DNA of 64,000 nt from Pseudomonadota bacterium (GCA_018817425.1 JAHITX010000034.1:111213-175212); one strand, 5' to 3'. Counted from the first letter of the stretch, positions 35,072 to 44,554 are shown. Notes: generated from the letters alone by a model not told the origin. Numbers and translations are program-made.

Positions 35072-35584
35072 ATGAAACGAGCTGGTAAAATATACATAAA
35101 TCAACATGGCTTTACCATGTTCGAATTGGTAATCGTATTAATCCTTCTTTCCATTTTTGCAACCGTTGTTGCCAGCAGATTCGGATCAAATGGAGTGGAA
35201 ATAATCACAAATACGGATATTTTAAAATCTCATCTTCGCTATGCCCAGATCAAGGCAATGGGTGACATATTACAACCAAACAGCAACAAGTCCCGCTGGG
35301 AAATATATATTCCTGATACAACATCTTATACTCTTTACAGGCGTAACGATTCAGATGTCAGAATAGGATTTAACCTGCCGGATGAAACTCCTTTGTCTCC
35401 CACACATACACTCTTGTCCGGTGTAACATTAGCTTCCTCCAGAGATACTATAGCTTTTAACGACTGGGGAATTCCTGTGGATGGTTCGGGTGACCCTTTA
35501 TCCGCAGATGTCACAATTACATTGTCGGACGGCTCGCAAACCGCTAGTTTAACCATAACAAAGAACACGGGATATATTCCATGA
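35072..35584 (+). CDS. GspH/MshC-like minor prepilin
   Basis: The 170-residue prepilin starts at ATG 35072. A leader ending HG is followed by FTMFELVIVLILLSIFATVVA with Glu at +5. The remainder is a GspH-like beta domain (ILKSHLRYAQIKAMGD, FNDWGIPVDGSGDPL). It is first of four minor pilins on the plus strand and corresponds to MshC. The ATGA overlap with the next gene signals coupling. No obvious ribosome-binding site precedes it, consistent with disturbance of its upstream region by the inserted segment. Confidence 0.85.
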   Translation: MKRAGKIYINQHGFTMFELVIVLILLSIFATVVASRFGSNGVEIITNTDILKSHLRYAQIKAMGDILQPNSNKSRWEIYIPDTTSYTLYRRNDSDVRIGFNLPDETPLSPTHTLLSGVTLASSRDTIAFNDWGIPVDGSGDPLSADVTITLSDGSQTASLTITKNTGYIP

Positions 35585-36333
35585 GAATAAAAACTGAATA
35601 TAGCGCCCGTGGTTTTACGTTGATTGAAATTATAGTTACGGTTGTTATGGTAGCGGTATTTAGTGCCATGATGATTACATTGTTTTCCGATTCATTGATT
35701 AAAAGCAGTGATCCGGTTAACCGATTGCGAAAATCATCGGATTTAAGCAGAATAATGGCCAATATCACAGCAGATTACATCCCGTATCCCAAAAGGAAAC
35801 CTTCGACATATTATGCTGTCGACAATAAAGTATTGCCGGTGGAAATGAACGGAAGGTTTTATATTTGTACAGGCAGCGGTACAAGCGGTGTATCAGAACC
35901 CGTCTGGCACGATTATGGTGTTACATATGATGGCGGTGTAACATGGAAGGCCGGTGTCTGGACTTCTTCAAATGCTCCATATGAAGAAGATGATATTGTA
36001 ATTCGTGCAAAACCAAATGGTCATTTTTATCGTTGTATAACAACTGGGGGGTGTTCAACAGAACCGGACTGGACTTCTACAGTTTACGATGGTTCAACAG
36101 AATGGATTCGTCTTCTTGGGTATTTAAATTTTCAGATTGGAACGGCAGATTCAACAGAAAAAAACAACAGCTACGGACGATATTATGTAGTATTAAACAG
36201 ATTTGTTAAATTTGATTCAAGTAATATAATTCAGCCTATTACAAGTGGCGAAGCGGAAAATATACTCCAGGTAAAGATAAAAAATGATGAAGGCGAAACA
36301 CTGTCTGCGCTTTTTACCGTCAGAGAGGAATAA
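35581..36333 (+). CDS. MshD-like minor prepilin with tandem adhesin-type repeats
   Basis: The 250-residue prepilin has a leader ending RG and FTLIEIIVTVVMVAVFSAMM. Residues about 95-180 contain two related units: GRFYICTGSGTSGVSEPVWH with VTYDGGVTWKA, then GHFYRCITTGGCSTEPDWTS with VYDGSTEWIRL. This G-x-x-Y-x-C ... P-x-W ... DG-x-x-W pattern is the small carbohydrate-binding-like module common in phage tail and surface proteins. The pilin tip may therefore bind glycans; that is inference. It overlaps the previous gene by 4 bp. Confidence 0.82.
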   Translation: MRIKTEYSARGFTLIEIIVTVVMVAVFSAMMITLFSDSLIKSSDPVNRLRKSSDLSRIMANITADYIPYPKRKPSTYYAVDNKVLPVEMNGRFYICTGSGTSGVSEPVWHDYGVTYDGGVTWKAGVWTSSNAPYEEDDIVIRAKPNGHFYRCITTGGCSTEPDWTSTVYDGSTEWIRLLGYLNFQIGTADSTEKNNSYGRYYVVLNRFVKFDSSNIIQPITSGEAENILQVKIKNDEGETLSALFTVREE

Positions 36334-36338
36334 GGTTT

Positions 36339-36926
36339 TTGATTAATAATACAGTAATTAATAATCGGGGTTTTACGCTGATTGAGATAATTACCTCCAT
36401 AGTCGTGGTTTCAATCATTTCCGTTGTGGCGGGAATGGGAATTTCCGAATTGGCAAAAGCTTATGTTATGTCAAAAAAAAATGCACAAACAGCACAACAG
36501 GGTCAGATTTCCATTGCAAGGCTGAAAAAGGAATTTTCCTCTATCAGTTCTATTACATGCGGAAGCGATAAAAAAATTACCTACAAAATCGACAGAGACT
36601 CATCAGGAACGGAAGATACCACTACTATTTACTGGACGAGCGGAAACAGTACTTTATATCTTAAAACAAATTCGGATTGTACCGATTGTTCTGTTTCATG
36701 CACAGGCGGTGATATACTTGCAAACAATGTAAGTACGTTTAATTTGACTTATTGTACAGATGCTGATGACACCAATTGCTCACCCACTTTTCCAAATAGT
36801 CCGGATTACACATCCGCAACTGTGATGCTTATGAAGTTTACATTGGTATTAAAAGGTTTTGAAGATGCTGCCATACCCATAGCAAACCCTGATATCGTTA
36901 TTCTGGGCAGGGAAACCGGACAATAA
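36339..36926 (+). CDS. MshO/PulJ-like minor prepilin
   Basis: This 195-residue prepilin starts at TTG 36339. It has leader INNRG, then FTLIEIITSIVVVSIISVVA with Glu at +5, followed by a beta-rich domain. The domain contains several cysteines (CTDCSVSC, TYCTDADDTNC) that probably form disulfides. Position and size fit MshO. It sits 5 bp after the MshD-like gene and 2 bp before the next. Confidence 0.8.
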   Translation: MINNTVINNRGFTLIEIITSIVVVSIISVVAGMGISELAKAYVMSKKNAQTAQQGQISIARLKKEFSSISSITCGSDKKITYKIDRDSSGTEDTTTIYWTSGNSTLYLKTNSDCTDCSVSCTGGDILANNVSTFNLTYCTDADDTNCSPTFPNSPDYTSATVMLMKFTLVLKGFEDAAIPIANPDIVILGRETGQ

Positions 36927-36928
36927 TC

Positions 36929-38614
36929 ATGATTAACTTTAATAAAAAAGGATCTGCTCTCTTATTTGTGATTGTGGGAATTACCATGGCCGCTGCGCTG
37001 GGAGTTGGCATGTTTTATATGACATCTACCTCAACAATAGGCCAGGTGTCCGGAAGCGGTATTGATCGTGCCTATGATCTTGCAATGGCGGGCAAGGATT
37101 ACACTCTTGCAAACTGGGACATAAGATCGCAGTTAAACAACCAGGAATTTATCATATCCGGTACGGAGCGGTTTGAACTTAAAGTTACGGATTTTGAAAT
37201 CACATCAACCGGCATTGTTCAAAAGGGCACACCTTTTGAGACAAGAAAAGAAATCAAATTTGCATCACCGAGTCCTGCTAAACGGCACTTTTTAGATACT
37301 TTTGAGAATCTTGATAATTTTGATACGGGTACTCAGATAGGCTCACAAGCGCCTGCTCCGACTGATGGTGATAATGCCTTGGATATGGGATCTTCTCTTA
37401 GTGGTTTTGGTGCCGGTTCCGGCACATGGGGCTTTCTGCAGTTAAAGAGCGGCAGTGGCGGCGGGATTAACTTTACTCCATCATGGAAGGATGCAGGCCG
37501 CTGCCTTAGTTATGATTTGCAGGTAAAGATTAGAAATGGTGAGCCGTATTATATGGCAGGATTGAATTTCAAGGTCGCAGGCAGCGGGGATGACAGGGAG
37601 TTTTATGGGGTTTCATACTTAAAGACAAAACAAAAAAAGCCTTTTTTAGGGGGGCCTTGGAGTCAAGCAGATAACATCCCTTTAGGATTAACGCCTTGCA
37701 CGTCTGACACACCTAGCGGTGTTTTCCAAGACCCTATTGGATTGGAATTGGAATGGCCTATCTTCTATTGGGTTCGATATTCAAGCCCTGCTATTGTTTT
37801 GTGGAAGAGGCAGGGTGGTGCTTTTACATGGCTCGCATATAAAGTACTGTCAGATACTGATTTTGTTGTAGACTCATCTGATAATCTTGTGCCTTGGTCC
37901 AATCTTCAGGTGCGTCTTATAGAAGCATATCAACTATCCTTTACAAACGGAGGAACTGCTCTAATTAATAATGCTATTATTGAAGGCAAGAACAGTGGTG
38001 CTAAAGCGAGAATTAGCGGAACTCCTATTATAACTTCAGGAAGTTTGTCAGTTGGCAATGCTGCCGGTAACCTGACAATTTCTTACTGGAATGGCATTCA
38101 GTTTGAAAATGAACAATTAACAGTTCAAAATACCGAGGTTGGAGCAACAGCATTTACACTTAATGATAGAAAGAATTACATCAGGGTATATTATAGTGAT
38201 GACAATGGTGATGATATTGATGAAGATGGTAATTATATTAATGAAAATAATCACGGGACACCAAATAACAGTCCTATAGACAATAACAGGCGGAGTAATC
38301 CCCGTCTTATTACCGGTACCAATAACATGATTCACTGGCCCGTAGATAATGTAAGCAACTGGAATGATGTGAATGATTATATGACAGTTGTAACATGGGA
38401 TGGAATTAACACAGAAATTGTAAGCCCGCCTGAACAGTTAGCAGAACTACTAAAAAACAGTATGGGTATTGATACTCTATCCGATACAATTATTAAAGAT
38501 GGCTCTTTTCTAACCCCGGATACCGGTGCCATAGACCATTCAGGCATCGCACTTCACGCAACCGGGGATTTCGCCCATTACACGTATTTCGATGATTTTG
38601 CTGTTCAGTACTAA
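36929..38614 (+). CDS. Large PilX/MshP/GspK-like minor pilin with C-terminal lectin-like domain
   Basis: This 561-residue protein has an N-terminal helix after KKG (SALLFVIVGITMAAALGVGM) that lacks the +5 Glu, a feature of GspK/PilX-type tip pilins. Residues about 115-280 (FLDTFENLDNFDTG, SGTWGFLQLKSGSGGG) resemble a concanavalin/LamG-like sandwich, and the C-terminal part ends in HYTYFDDFAVQY. It closes the operon and probably caps the pilus or forms its adhesive tip, as MshQ does elsewhere. The domain call is by pattern only. Confidence 0.72.
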   Translation: MINFNKKGSALLFVIVGITMAAALGVGMFYMTSTSTIGQVSGSGIDRAYDLAMAGKDYTLANWDIRSQLNNQEFIISGTERFELKVTDFEITSTGIVQKGTPFETRKEIKFASPSPAKRHFLDTFENLDNFDTGTQIGSQAPAPTDGDNALDMGSSLSGFGAGSGTWGFLQLKSGSGGGINFTPSWKDAGRCLSYDLQVKIRNGEPYYMAGLNFKVAGSGDDREFYGVSYLKTKQKKPFLGGPWSQADNIPLGLTPCTSDTPSGVFQDPIGLELEWPIFYWVRYSSPAIVLWKRQGGAFTWLAYKVLSDTDFVVDSSDNLVPWSNLQVRLIEAYQLSFTNGGTALINNAIIEGKNSGAKARISGTPIITSGSLSVGNAAGNLTISYWNGIQFENEQLTVQNTEVGATAFTLNDRKNYIRVYYSDDNGDDIDEDGNYINENNHGTPNNSPIDNNRRSNPRLITGTNNMIHWPVDNVSNWNDVNDYMTVVTWDGINTEIVSPPEQLAELLKNSMGIDTLSDTIIKDGSFLTPDTGAIDHSGIALHATGDFAHYTYFDDFAVQY

Positions 38615-38643
38615 ATCATACAAGTAAATTGATAAAGATGTTG

Positions 38644-39552
38644 TTATTTGCTGCAACGGTCAAGCTCTATATCTTCTTCCGAAACCGGATCTTCTATTGG
38701 TTCAAGGTGGGTAAACACGGTAACGTACATAACTTCTTTGCGGATATCTTCTTCCAGTTCCTCAAGCAGTTCGTGCCCATGCTGCACCGTCCATGTTCCG
38801 GGAACAAGAACATGCACCGATACAAAGCAGCGTGATCCGGCCTGTCTTGTTCGAAGGGCGTGATAATCTATTCCTCTGCTCTTATATTTTTCCAGAACTT
38901 CTATCACACCATTACATTTTTCATCCGGCAATGCCGAATCCATAAGCCCTAAAACCGAACGCCTGATCAGCTTAAAGCCCATCCAGCCAATATAACAGGC
39001 TAAGCAAAGAGCTACTATCTGATCCAGGGGTTGCCATCCGGTTAATGCAACTGCGCTTATTCCGGCAAAGACACCTATGGAAGTCCAGACATCGGTCATG
39101 AGATGATGCGCATCTGCTTCTAAAGTAACAGAATTGTTTTTCTCTCCTGCGGAAAGCAATATACGGGCAACCACAAAATTTATCAAAGATGCGATAGCAA
39201 TAATAATCAAGCCGATTCCTATTTCCTGAATAGGTACGGGATTGATAAAGCGATTAACGGCCATTACTGATATACTGATTGCTGCAAGAAGAATTAGCAC
39301 GCCTTCTGCGCCGCATGCAAAATATTCAGCCTTGCCATGACCGAAAAGATGTTCCTCATCCGGAGGGCGGGCTGCGATAGTAAGCATGGCAAGCGCTATT
39401 CCAGCTCCGAGCAGGTTAACCAATGATTCTGCCGCATCGGATAACAAACCTACCGATCCGGTAATAAAGTATGCGCTGCTTTTCAATACGATGGTGGAAA
39501 TAGCTGCTAAAATAGACAGCCATGCATATTTAGTAATTGATGAACGGGCCAT
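38644..39552 (-). CDS. Cation diffusion facilitator metal exporter
   Basis: This 302-residue protein has six membrane helices and a C-terminal cytoplasmic domain. Metal-site motifs are present: SDAAES in helix 2 and [12 protein letters not shown] in helix 5, with the FGHGKAEYF loop between. The family exports Zn, Fe, Co or Cd in exchange for protons. The C-terminal domain ends with a short acidic tail (SEEDIELDR). It is convergent with the pilus operon, and the two stops are only 29 bp apart. Confidence 0.92.
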   Translation of the reverse strand: MARSSITKYAWLSILAAISTIVLKSSAYFITGSVGLLSDAAESLVNLLGAGIALAMLTIAARPPDEEHLFGHGKAEYFACGAEGVLILLAAISISVMAVNRFINPVPIQEIGIGLIIIAIASLINFVVARILLSAGEKNNSVTLEADAHHLMTDVWTSIGVFAGISAVALTGWQPLDQIVALCLACYIGWMGFKLIRRSVLGLMDSALPDEKCNGVIEVLEKYKSRGIDYHALRTRQAGSRCFVSVHVLVPGTWTVQHGHELLEELEEDIRKEVMYVTVFTHLEPIEDPVSEEDIELDRCSK

Positions 39553-39598
39553 AGATTGTTCGATCTTACCAGCTTAAGAGTTTATGAGCTTTTTGCCT

Positions 39599-39985
39599 TT
39601 ATACCTTTTTATTTTTAAGCAGTGCATCAAGGTTAGCAAACGGATTGTGAGTTAGAGACGGGCCCTGATCACTTCCTGGGTCTTCCGGGCCATACCATTG
39701 GGCATCCGTATTCCGCGAATGCTCATTGTCATGACAGTAGATGCACAAAAGCTCCCAGTTGCTGCCGTCCGGAGGGTTATTATCATGATCATGGTCCCTG
39801 TGGTGTACGGTAAGCTCCCGAAGCTTTTTGCCCTCAAATTCCCTGCTGCACTTTGCGCAAACATGCGGGAATATTTTAAGCGCCCGTTCCCTGTAAGTCT
39901 TTTCACGAAGTTCTCTTTCACGTCGGACTTCGGCAAGTATTTTATCAGCACCATCAGTTTTTGTTTGATTGTTATTTGTTGTCAT
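39599..39985 (-). CDS. YajD-family HNH nuclease
   Basis: This 128-residue protein has a charged helical N-terminus and a compact HNH domain: CAKCSREFEGKKLREL, the catalytic VHHRDHDHDNNPPDGSNW and LCIYCHDNEHS, with two CxxC zinc pairs. It matches the YajD family in length and order; the biological role is unknown. Its ATG overlaps the stop of the MoaE-like gene by 4 bp (ATGA). Confidence 0.88.
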   Translation of the reverse strand: MTTNNNQTKTDGADKILAEVRRERELREKTYRERALKIFPHVCAKCSREFEGKKLRELTVHHRDHDHDNNPPDGSNWELLCIYCHDNEHSRNTDAQWYGPEDPGSDQGPSLTHNPFANLDALLKNKKV

Positions 39986-40341
39986 ATAAAATATTCAGTT
40001 TTTGTGGTTACGGTTGTCTTGATTTCGTTAAGTGTATTTTGAAGCGTTGAAATAACATTTTCACGTATATCACCGGCAACAACAAGATACATTACATCAT
40101 CTCCGATTTTAAGGTCTTTACCCTCAAAAATTTCTACCAGGACTTCTATAATTCCAGGGGTTTTTTTACTTTTGGTTATTATCTCTTTTAATTTAATATG
40201 ATCTACCGCAACTTTAATTCCTGAAACCTTACGGCCATCACGTGAAGTTCCTCTTACTACACCATTATGGCATAATATCATTCCGGCTTTGCCATAATCA
40301 GGATGTTTTTTTATTGTATCTACAAGAGAGTCCAAGCTCAT
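39982..40341 (-). CDS. MoaE-like protein (molybdopterin synthase large-subunit fold)
   Basis: This 119-residue protein has the MoaE pattern: MILCHNGVVRGTSRDGRKV, IIEVLVEIFEGKDLKIGDDV, YLVVAGDIRENV and a final IKTTVTTKTEYF. MoaE transfers sulfur from MoaD to precursor Z. The usual HR pair is replaced by IR and the PxWKkE segment is altered, while two lysines remain, so activity may be divergent. The ATG follows aaggag. No moaD or other moa gene is adjacent; the partner is an HNH protein gene. Confidence 0.75.
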   Translation of the reverse strand: MSLDSLVDTIKKHPDYGKAGMILCHNGVVRGTSRDGRKVSGIKVAVDHIKLKEIITKSKKTPGIIEVLVEIFEGKDLKIGDDVMYLVVAGDIRENVISTLQNTLNEIKTTVTTKTEYFI

Positions 40342-40454
40342 TTATCATCTCCTTATTATTCAGTATGTTGTTTAATTTCTATATTAATATCTTCATAAAG
40401 TCAAAATTAATGTACTTGCGAGGAATAAAACTATCAGTTACACAATTTGATGGC

Positions 40455-40558
40455 AAATAAGTTCGCATTCATAAGATTACAAAGTCTCGATACCTTAACA
40501 CCAGTATTGCCAAATGCTCGCTTAGGCAATAAATTTCCGGATTGTTTTTTTGTATCAT
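40455..40558 (-). pseudogene. Aldo/keto-reductase gene stub
   Basis: A good ribosome-binding site (aaggag, 40565-40570) precedes ATG 40558. After a run of seven A the reading shifts frame, and the second frame gives LPKRAFGNTGVKVSRLC, the typical N-terminus of aldo/keto reductases. The homology stops there (about 40479) and runs to a stop. So the gene is frameshifted and truncated to about 27 codons. Confidence 0.6.
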
Positions 40559-40580
40559 TTGAGGCTCCTTACATGTTGTA

Positions 40581-40967
40581 TCAAATATCTATCAGTATAA
40601 ACTGAAACGTTTTGAAACTGGCTCCTTTGTTAACACTATAATCCAATCGCATTAACTTGAGAAATTCCTTCATTTCCCTTTTCGTTGTAATATGAGTTTG
40701 CATTGCTGTCATGTCGCACAGCGCCTTCTCAGGGGAAGCAGCTAGAAATTTTTTTTGATCGCCGGCATCTTCAATCCGAACCCCAATATTGAATACTTTT
40801 TTTGGGCTTATTATACTCCTTGCCCAACACATAAAGTCCCTTACCCTGACGATATCCTTATTCTTGAGAAGACCCCTGATCTTATCTCTTGGCTTTTTGT
40901 AGTCCCTTAACGCATGCAACAGCAAATTGTAATCAAACTCTGCGGGAAATTGAATCAAATTCTTCAT
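40581..40967 (-). pseudogene. Broken AbiEi-family antitoxin gene
   Basis: The 128-residue frame begins like AbiEi-type winged-helix antitoxins (NLLLHALRDYKKPRDKIRGLLK, then DIVRV) and later has FLAASPEKALCDM. Between them the expected KGLYVLGKEYNKP is found in another frame (around 40803-40830), showing a one-base frameshift. The following middle region, some 60-70 residues in the family, is deleted. The C-terminus runs into a repeat-element fragment. No AbiEii toxin gene is present. This is a decayed type IV toxin-antitoxin gene. Confidence 0.72.
40601..40624 (-). repeat. 24-bp end of the 142-bp-family element
   Basis: actgaaacgttttgaaactggctc matches a terminus of the element. It lies inside the 3' end of the AbiEi-like frame and supplies its last residues (KGASFKTFQFI), marking the break point of that gene. 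Confidence 0.7.
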
Positions 40968-41069
40968 GATATATCAACCAATATGTCTAATAAATTGGAC
41001 TTACAGGTCAATTTGTAATTTGTTAACTGGAAATTGTCAGGAAAACTTTAACGAATTATATAGTTCCGG

Positions 41070-41090
41070 ATACCGGATCAAGCCCGGTAT
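41070..41090. repeat. Small REP-like palindrome
   Basis: ataccgg and ccggtat form a perfect 7-bp stem around atcaagc, followed by gacaa. This 'ccggatcaag-ccgg-tatgac' vocabulary is typical of dispersed palindromic repeats in proteobacterial intergenic DNA. Only one copy is seen here. Confidence 0.45.
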
Positions 41091-41155
41091 GACAATCTGT
41101 GGAGTAGTTGCTAATGTATTAATACGCGATGCTTACGGGGAATGTATTCCGCCTA

Positions 41156-42283
41156 TCACGCCTCAAGTCCTGCCAGCCAGTCACCTGCACGTAAAATATC
41201 TATTCCGGCCAGATGTTCTTCCTGGTGAAGATGGTGAACAAGCTGGATGCTTTGGGTATTTTTAAACTGACCGGCAAAATAATGCATTGCCCTTGCAGGA
41301 GTTTTGTCGGAAAGTTTTACCTCGATTAATTTATGGGGAGCCCCTTCCATGACTATAACAAAATCAATCTCTTTGCCTTCTTTGGTTCTGATATAGTTCA
41401 ATTCGGCATGTTTCCCGCGCACATCGTAAAGATAATGCACATGTTTGAGCAGACATAAAGCGCAAGTATTTTCTAGCCTAACACCTTCGTTTCCTCTTAC
41501 GAAGCCACTGTCATAGAAATAAACCTTCGGTTCCCGCAGAATTGAACGTGCAATGTTTTTATGATATGGACGAATAAGGAATATAATATAAAGGCTTTCA
41601 AGAACTGAGATATATTTTTTGACTGTATTGGGTGAAATTTGGAGGTCTTCTGCAAGCGAGGTATAAGACATGGAGGACCCCACTCTATAGCGTAGTAACT
41701 CAACAAGTTCCTTCATTGCCTTTAGTTCCTGAATCCTGCTAAAGTCAAAAATATCTTCTCTGATCAGGTCGCTATAATACTGATTTCTCCATCGCGAAGC
41801 TTCTTCTTCGGAGTCGGATAAAAAAGGCTCAGGAAAACCGCCAAAACTATTAAGCTTTTCTAATGCATCAAAAGGAGCCAGGTCGTTGGATAATTCCTTT
41901 ACAGAGAATGGCAGAAGTCGTAAGTGAAGATATCTTCCCGCAAGCGATTCTCCGGCCTGACGATAAGTCTCTAACCTGGCACTTCCTGTTACCAGAATTG
42001 TCTGTCCTTCAAGTCTGGAATCGAAGGTTCCTTTCAAGAAGACTTTCCAATTCTTCATTTTATGTATTTCATCAAAAACAAGAAGTCCTGTATTCAAACG
42101 CCATGATTGCTGAAGGATTATCCGCCGGTCATTTTCGTTGTCATGGTTTAGATACTGTGGAGATGGAAACTCCTTCATTATTTCCTTGGACAAATATGTC
42201 TTTCCTACCTGGCGAGGGCCGGTTATGATAACCATTTTTTTCTTGAGATCTTTTACGATCTGATCATATAAATACCTTTTCAT
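41156..42283 (-). CDS. DUF4143-family AAA ATPase (second copy type)
   Basis: This 375-residue protein has the same plan as the gene at 33.8 kb but a different subfamily: Walker A GPRQVGKTY, Walker B GLLVFDEIHKM, sensor LVTGSARLE, a winged helix (YTSLAEDLQISPNTVKKYI) and the DUF4143/nuclease-like end (NYIRTKEGKEIDFVI, LIEVKLSD). The role is unknown. It borders the gene-remnant zone at 40.4-41.0 kb, which supports a mobile history for this spot. Confidence 0.88.
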   Translation of the reverse strand: MKRYLYDQIVKDLKKKMVIITGPRQVGKTYLSKEIMKEFPSPQYLNHDNENDRRIILQQSWRLNTGLLVFDEIHKMKNWKVFLKGTFDSRLEGQTILVTGSARLETYRQAGESLAGRYLHLRLLPFSVKELSNDLAPFDALEKLNSFGGFPEPFLSDSEEEASRWRNQYYSDLIREDIFDFSRIQELKAMKELVELLRYRVGSSMSYTSLAEDLQISPNTVKKYISVLESLYIIFLIRPYHKNIARSILREPKVYFYDSGFVRGNEGVRLENTCALCLLKHVHYLYDVRGKHAELNYIRTKEGKEIDFVIVMEGAPHKLIEVKLSDKTPARAMHYFAGQFKNTQSIQLVHHLHQEEHLAGIDILRAGDWLAGLEA

Positions 42284-42320
42284 GGTGACTTTTTAGTAGT
42301 ATTTTGCGGAAAAGTCAAGG

Positions 42321-42346
42321 CTAATACGCAAAACCTTGCGGATTAG
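42321..42346. promoter_or_regulatory. Inverted repeat upstream of the DUF4143 gene
   Basis: CTAATACGCAA (42321-42331) and TTGCGGATTAG (42336-42346) pair at 10 of 11 positions, 38 bp before the ATPase start at 42283. An operator or leader hairpin is possible. The remainder of the gap to 42571 is AT-rich with nothing recognisable. Confidence 0.35.
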
Positions 42347-42571
42347 TCGCATATTTATAGGGGTCATAATTTATAAATATATTTATTTTATTTTGTTATA
42401 ATAGGATGTTATCATTTATAGAAATTGTGATAATTCTATTCCGATTACATCAATCTGTAATTGGAACATTCCGACAATTAAAATACATACTTATATCCTT
42501 GACCGTACAGAGCTAAAATTATAAATTGATATGCAAAATGCAATATAGCTTAATATCTTTTAAAAAGGCCT

Positions 42572-44533
42572 ATGGATAATAACAAACCTCAAATACTTGC
42601 TCCTGCGGGAAATAAAGCTTCTTTTCTTGCTGCAATTGCTGCCGGGGCCGATGCCGTTTACTGTGGGCTTAAAGACTTTTCCGCCCGTATGGAGGCGAAA
42701 AATTTTACGATTAGTGAACTTGCTCCTCTTACAAGACTTGCTCATGATAATGGAGTAAAAGTATATGTTGCCATAAATTCTCTTTTAAAACATGAAGATC
42801 TTTTACTTGCCGCAAATCTTATAGCGCAGCTATCGAAGCAGGTTAAGCCCGATGGCCTCATAATACAGGATCTTGCACTTATTGATCTTGCAAAACAAAC
42901 GGGATTTAAAGGCGAGCTTCATCTTTCTACGCTTTCCAATGTAACTTTTCCTGCGGCATTAAAGCTTGTACGCGAAAAGCTTAATATAGACCGGGTTGTT
43001 ATACCAAGAGAACTTTCTATTGATGAAATTAAATCTCTTGCCGCAGCTTGCCCTGAAAAGCTATCTCTTGAACTCTTTATACATGGAGCACTTTGCTACG
43101 GAATTTCAGGCAGATGTTACTGGAGCAGTTATTTCGGTGGTAAAAGCGGGCTTCGCGGAAGATGTGTGCAGCCATGCCGAAGAATTTACAATCAGAAAGG
43201 CAAATCAGGCAGGTTCTTTTCCTGTATTGATCTTAGCCTTGATGTTTTAGCAAAGGTTTTACTGCCGGTTTCCAAAATAAGCGTATGGAAAATCGAAGGA
43301 AGAAAAAAAGGCCCTCACTATGTTTATTATACTGTAAGCGCTTATAAAATATTAAGAGATGAGGGAAGTGACCCGGTACAGAAAAAAAATGCTCTTGAAC
43401 TGCTTTCTCTTTCTCTTGGAAGATCCGGCAGCCACTACAATTTTCTCCCGCAGAGGCCGCATAATCCTGTAAGCGCAAACAATCAGACAGGCTCGGGGTT
43501 GCTTATAGGTAAAATTAGCGGGCCTGGTCAAAACCCATGGCTTTCGCCCAATGAAGAGCTTTTGCCCGGAGATCTTTTGCGCATTGGTTATGAAGATGAA
43601 GCTTCGCACAATATATTGCGCGTGGGCAAATTTGTCCCCAAAAGAGGGCGCTTATACATAAAACCGCCAGCAGGGAAAAAATCTGCAACGGGATCTTTTG
43701 TGTTTCTTACAGACAGACGTGAAAAAGCTCTTGAAGATATGATATCCGGGCTTGATAGTAAAATAAAAGAAGTATCTGTGACAAATGAGCCGGAATTATC
43801 ATTTACCCCAAAATTGCCAAAAATGTTTAAAGAGAAAAAATCAAATTACGAAGTTAATATTTACAGGGATCATGCGAAATTTAATAAAGGTGTGAAAACC
43901 GGTTTATGGTTTAATCCTGAATATGTTAAAGAAAATAATATTGATTACTCCTGTTACTGGTGGCTTCCGCCAGTAGTATGGCCTGATGAAGAAAAACAAG
44001 TTAAGGAAAATATAGATTTTTTACTTTCAAAGGGCAGCAAGAATTTTGTTTTAAATGTTCCCTGGCAGATTGCTTTTTTTAGCGGCATGAAAAATCTAAA
44101 TATCTGGGCCGGGCCATTTTGCAATATAGCAAATGTTCTTGCATTAAAAGTAATACACTCTCTTGGATTTTCAGGCGTAATTGCAAGTCCTGAGCTGGGG
44201 CGTGATGATTATCTTAATCTGATACAAAACAGTCCGCTTCCATTAGGGATGGTTATTTCAGGAAACTGGCCTTTATCTATATCAAGAACGCTTTCCGACC
44301 AGGTTCAAACCGATTTTTCATTTATCAGCCCGAAAGGCGAGCATGCCTGGGTAAAAAAATACGGCTCAAACTTCTGGGTATATCCAAACTGGAGTATAGA
44401 TCTGAAGGATAAAAAAGAAGAACTTATTAAGGCCGGGTACAGTATGTTTGTTAACCTTGTAGAACCATTGCCTGCTGATATAAGAATGAAAAAAAGAGAA
44501 GGCAAATGGAACTGGAAAATCGGATTGACTTAG
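42572..44533 (+). CDS. U32-family peptidase-like protein
   Basis: This 653-residue protein begins with the family signature APAGNKASFLAAIAAGADAV and continues with the U32 core ELFIHGALCYGISGRCYWSS, followed by conserved cysteines (GRCVQPCRR). The C-terminal half contains the collagenase-like extension and a second TIM-barrel-like region. Members of this family (RlhA, TrhP, UbiU) are FeS proteins that help hydroxylate RNA or quinones rather than act as proteases. The exact subgroup is unclear. The ATG follows aaaagg. Confidence 0.88.
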   Translation: MDNNKPQILAPAGNKASFLAAIAAGADAVYCGLKDFSARMEAKNFTISELAPLTRLAHDNGVKVYVAINSLLKHEDLLLAANLIAQLSKQVKPDGLIIQDLALIDLAKQTGFKGELHLSTLSNVTFPAALKLVREKLNIDRVVIPRELSIDEIKSLAAACPEKLSLELFIHGALCYGISGRCYWSSYFGGKSGLRGRCVQPCRRIYNQKGKSGRFFSCIDLSLDVLAKVLLPVSKISVWKIEGRKKGPHYVYYTVSAYKILRDEGSDPVQKKNALELLSLSLGRSGSHYNFLPQRPHNPVSANNQTGSGLLIGKISGPGQNPWLSPNEELLPGDLLRIGYEDEASHNILRVGKFVPKRGRLYIKPPAGKKSATGSFVFLTDRREKALEDMISGLDSKIKEVSVTNEPELSFTPKLPKMFKEKKSNYEVNIYRDHAKFNKGVKTGLWFNPEYVKENNIDYSCYWWLPPVVWPDEEKQVKENIDFLLSKGSKNFVLNVPWQIAFFSGMKNLNIWAGPFCNIANVLALKVIHSLGFSGVIASPELGRDDYLNLIQNSPLPLGMVISGNWPLSISRTLSDQVQTDFSFISPKGEHAWVKKYGSNFWVYPNWSIDLKDKKEELIKAGYSMFVNLVEPLPADIRMKKREGKWNWKIGLT

Positions 44534-44554
44534 CGGGGTTTGAATTACTCTTTA

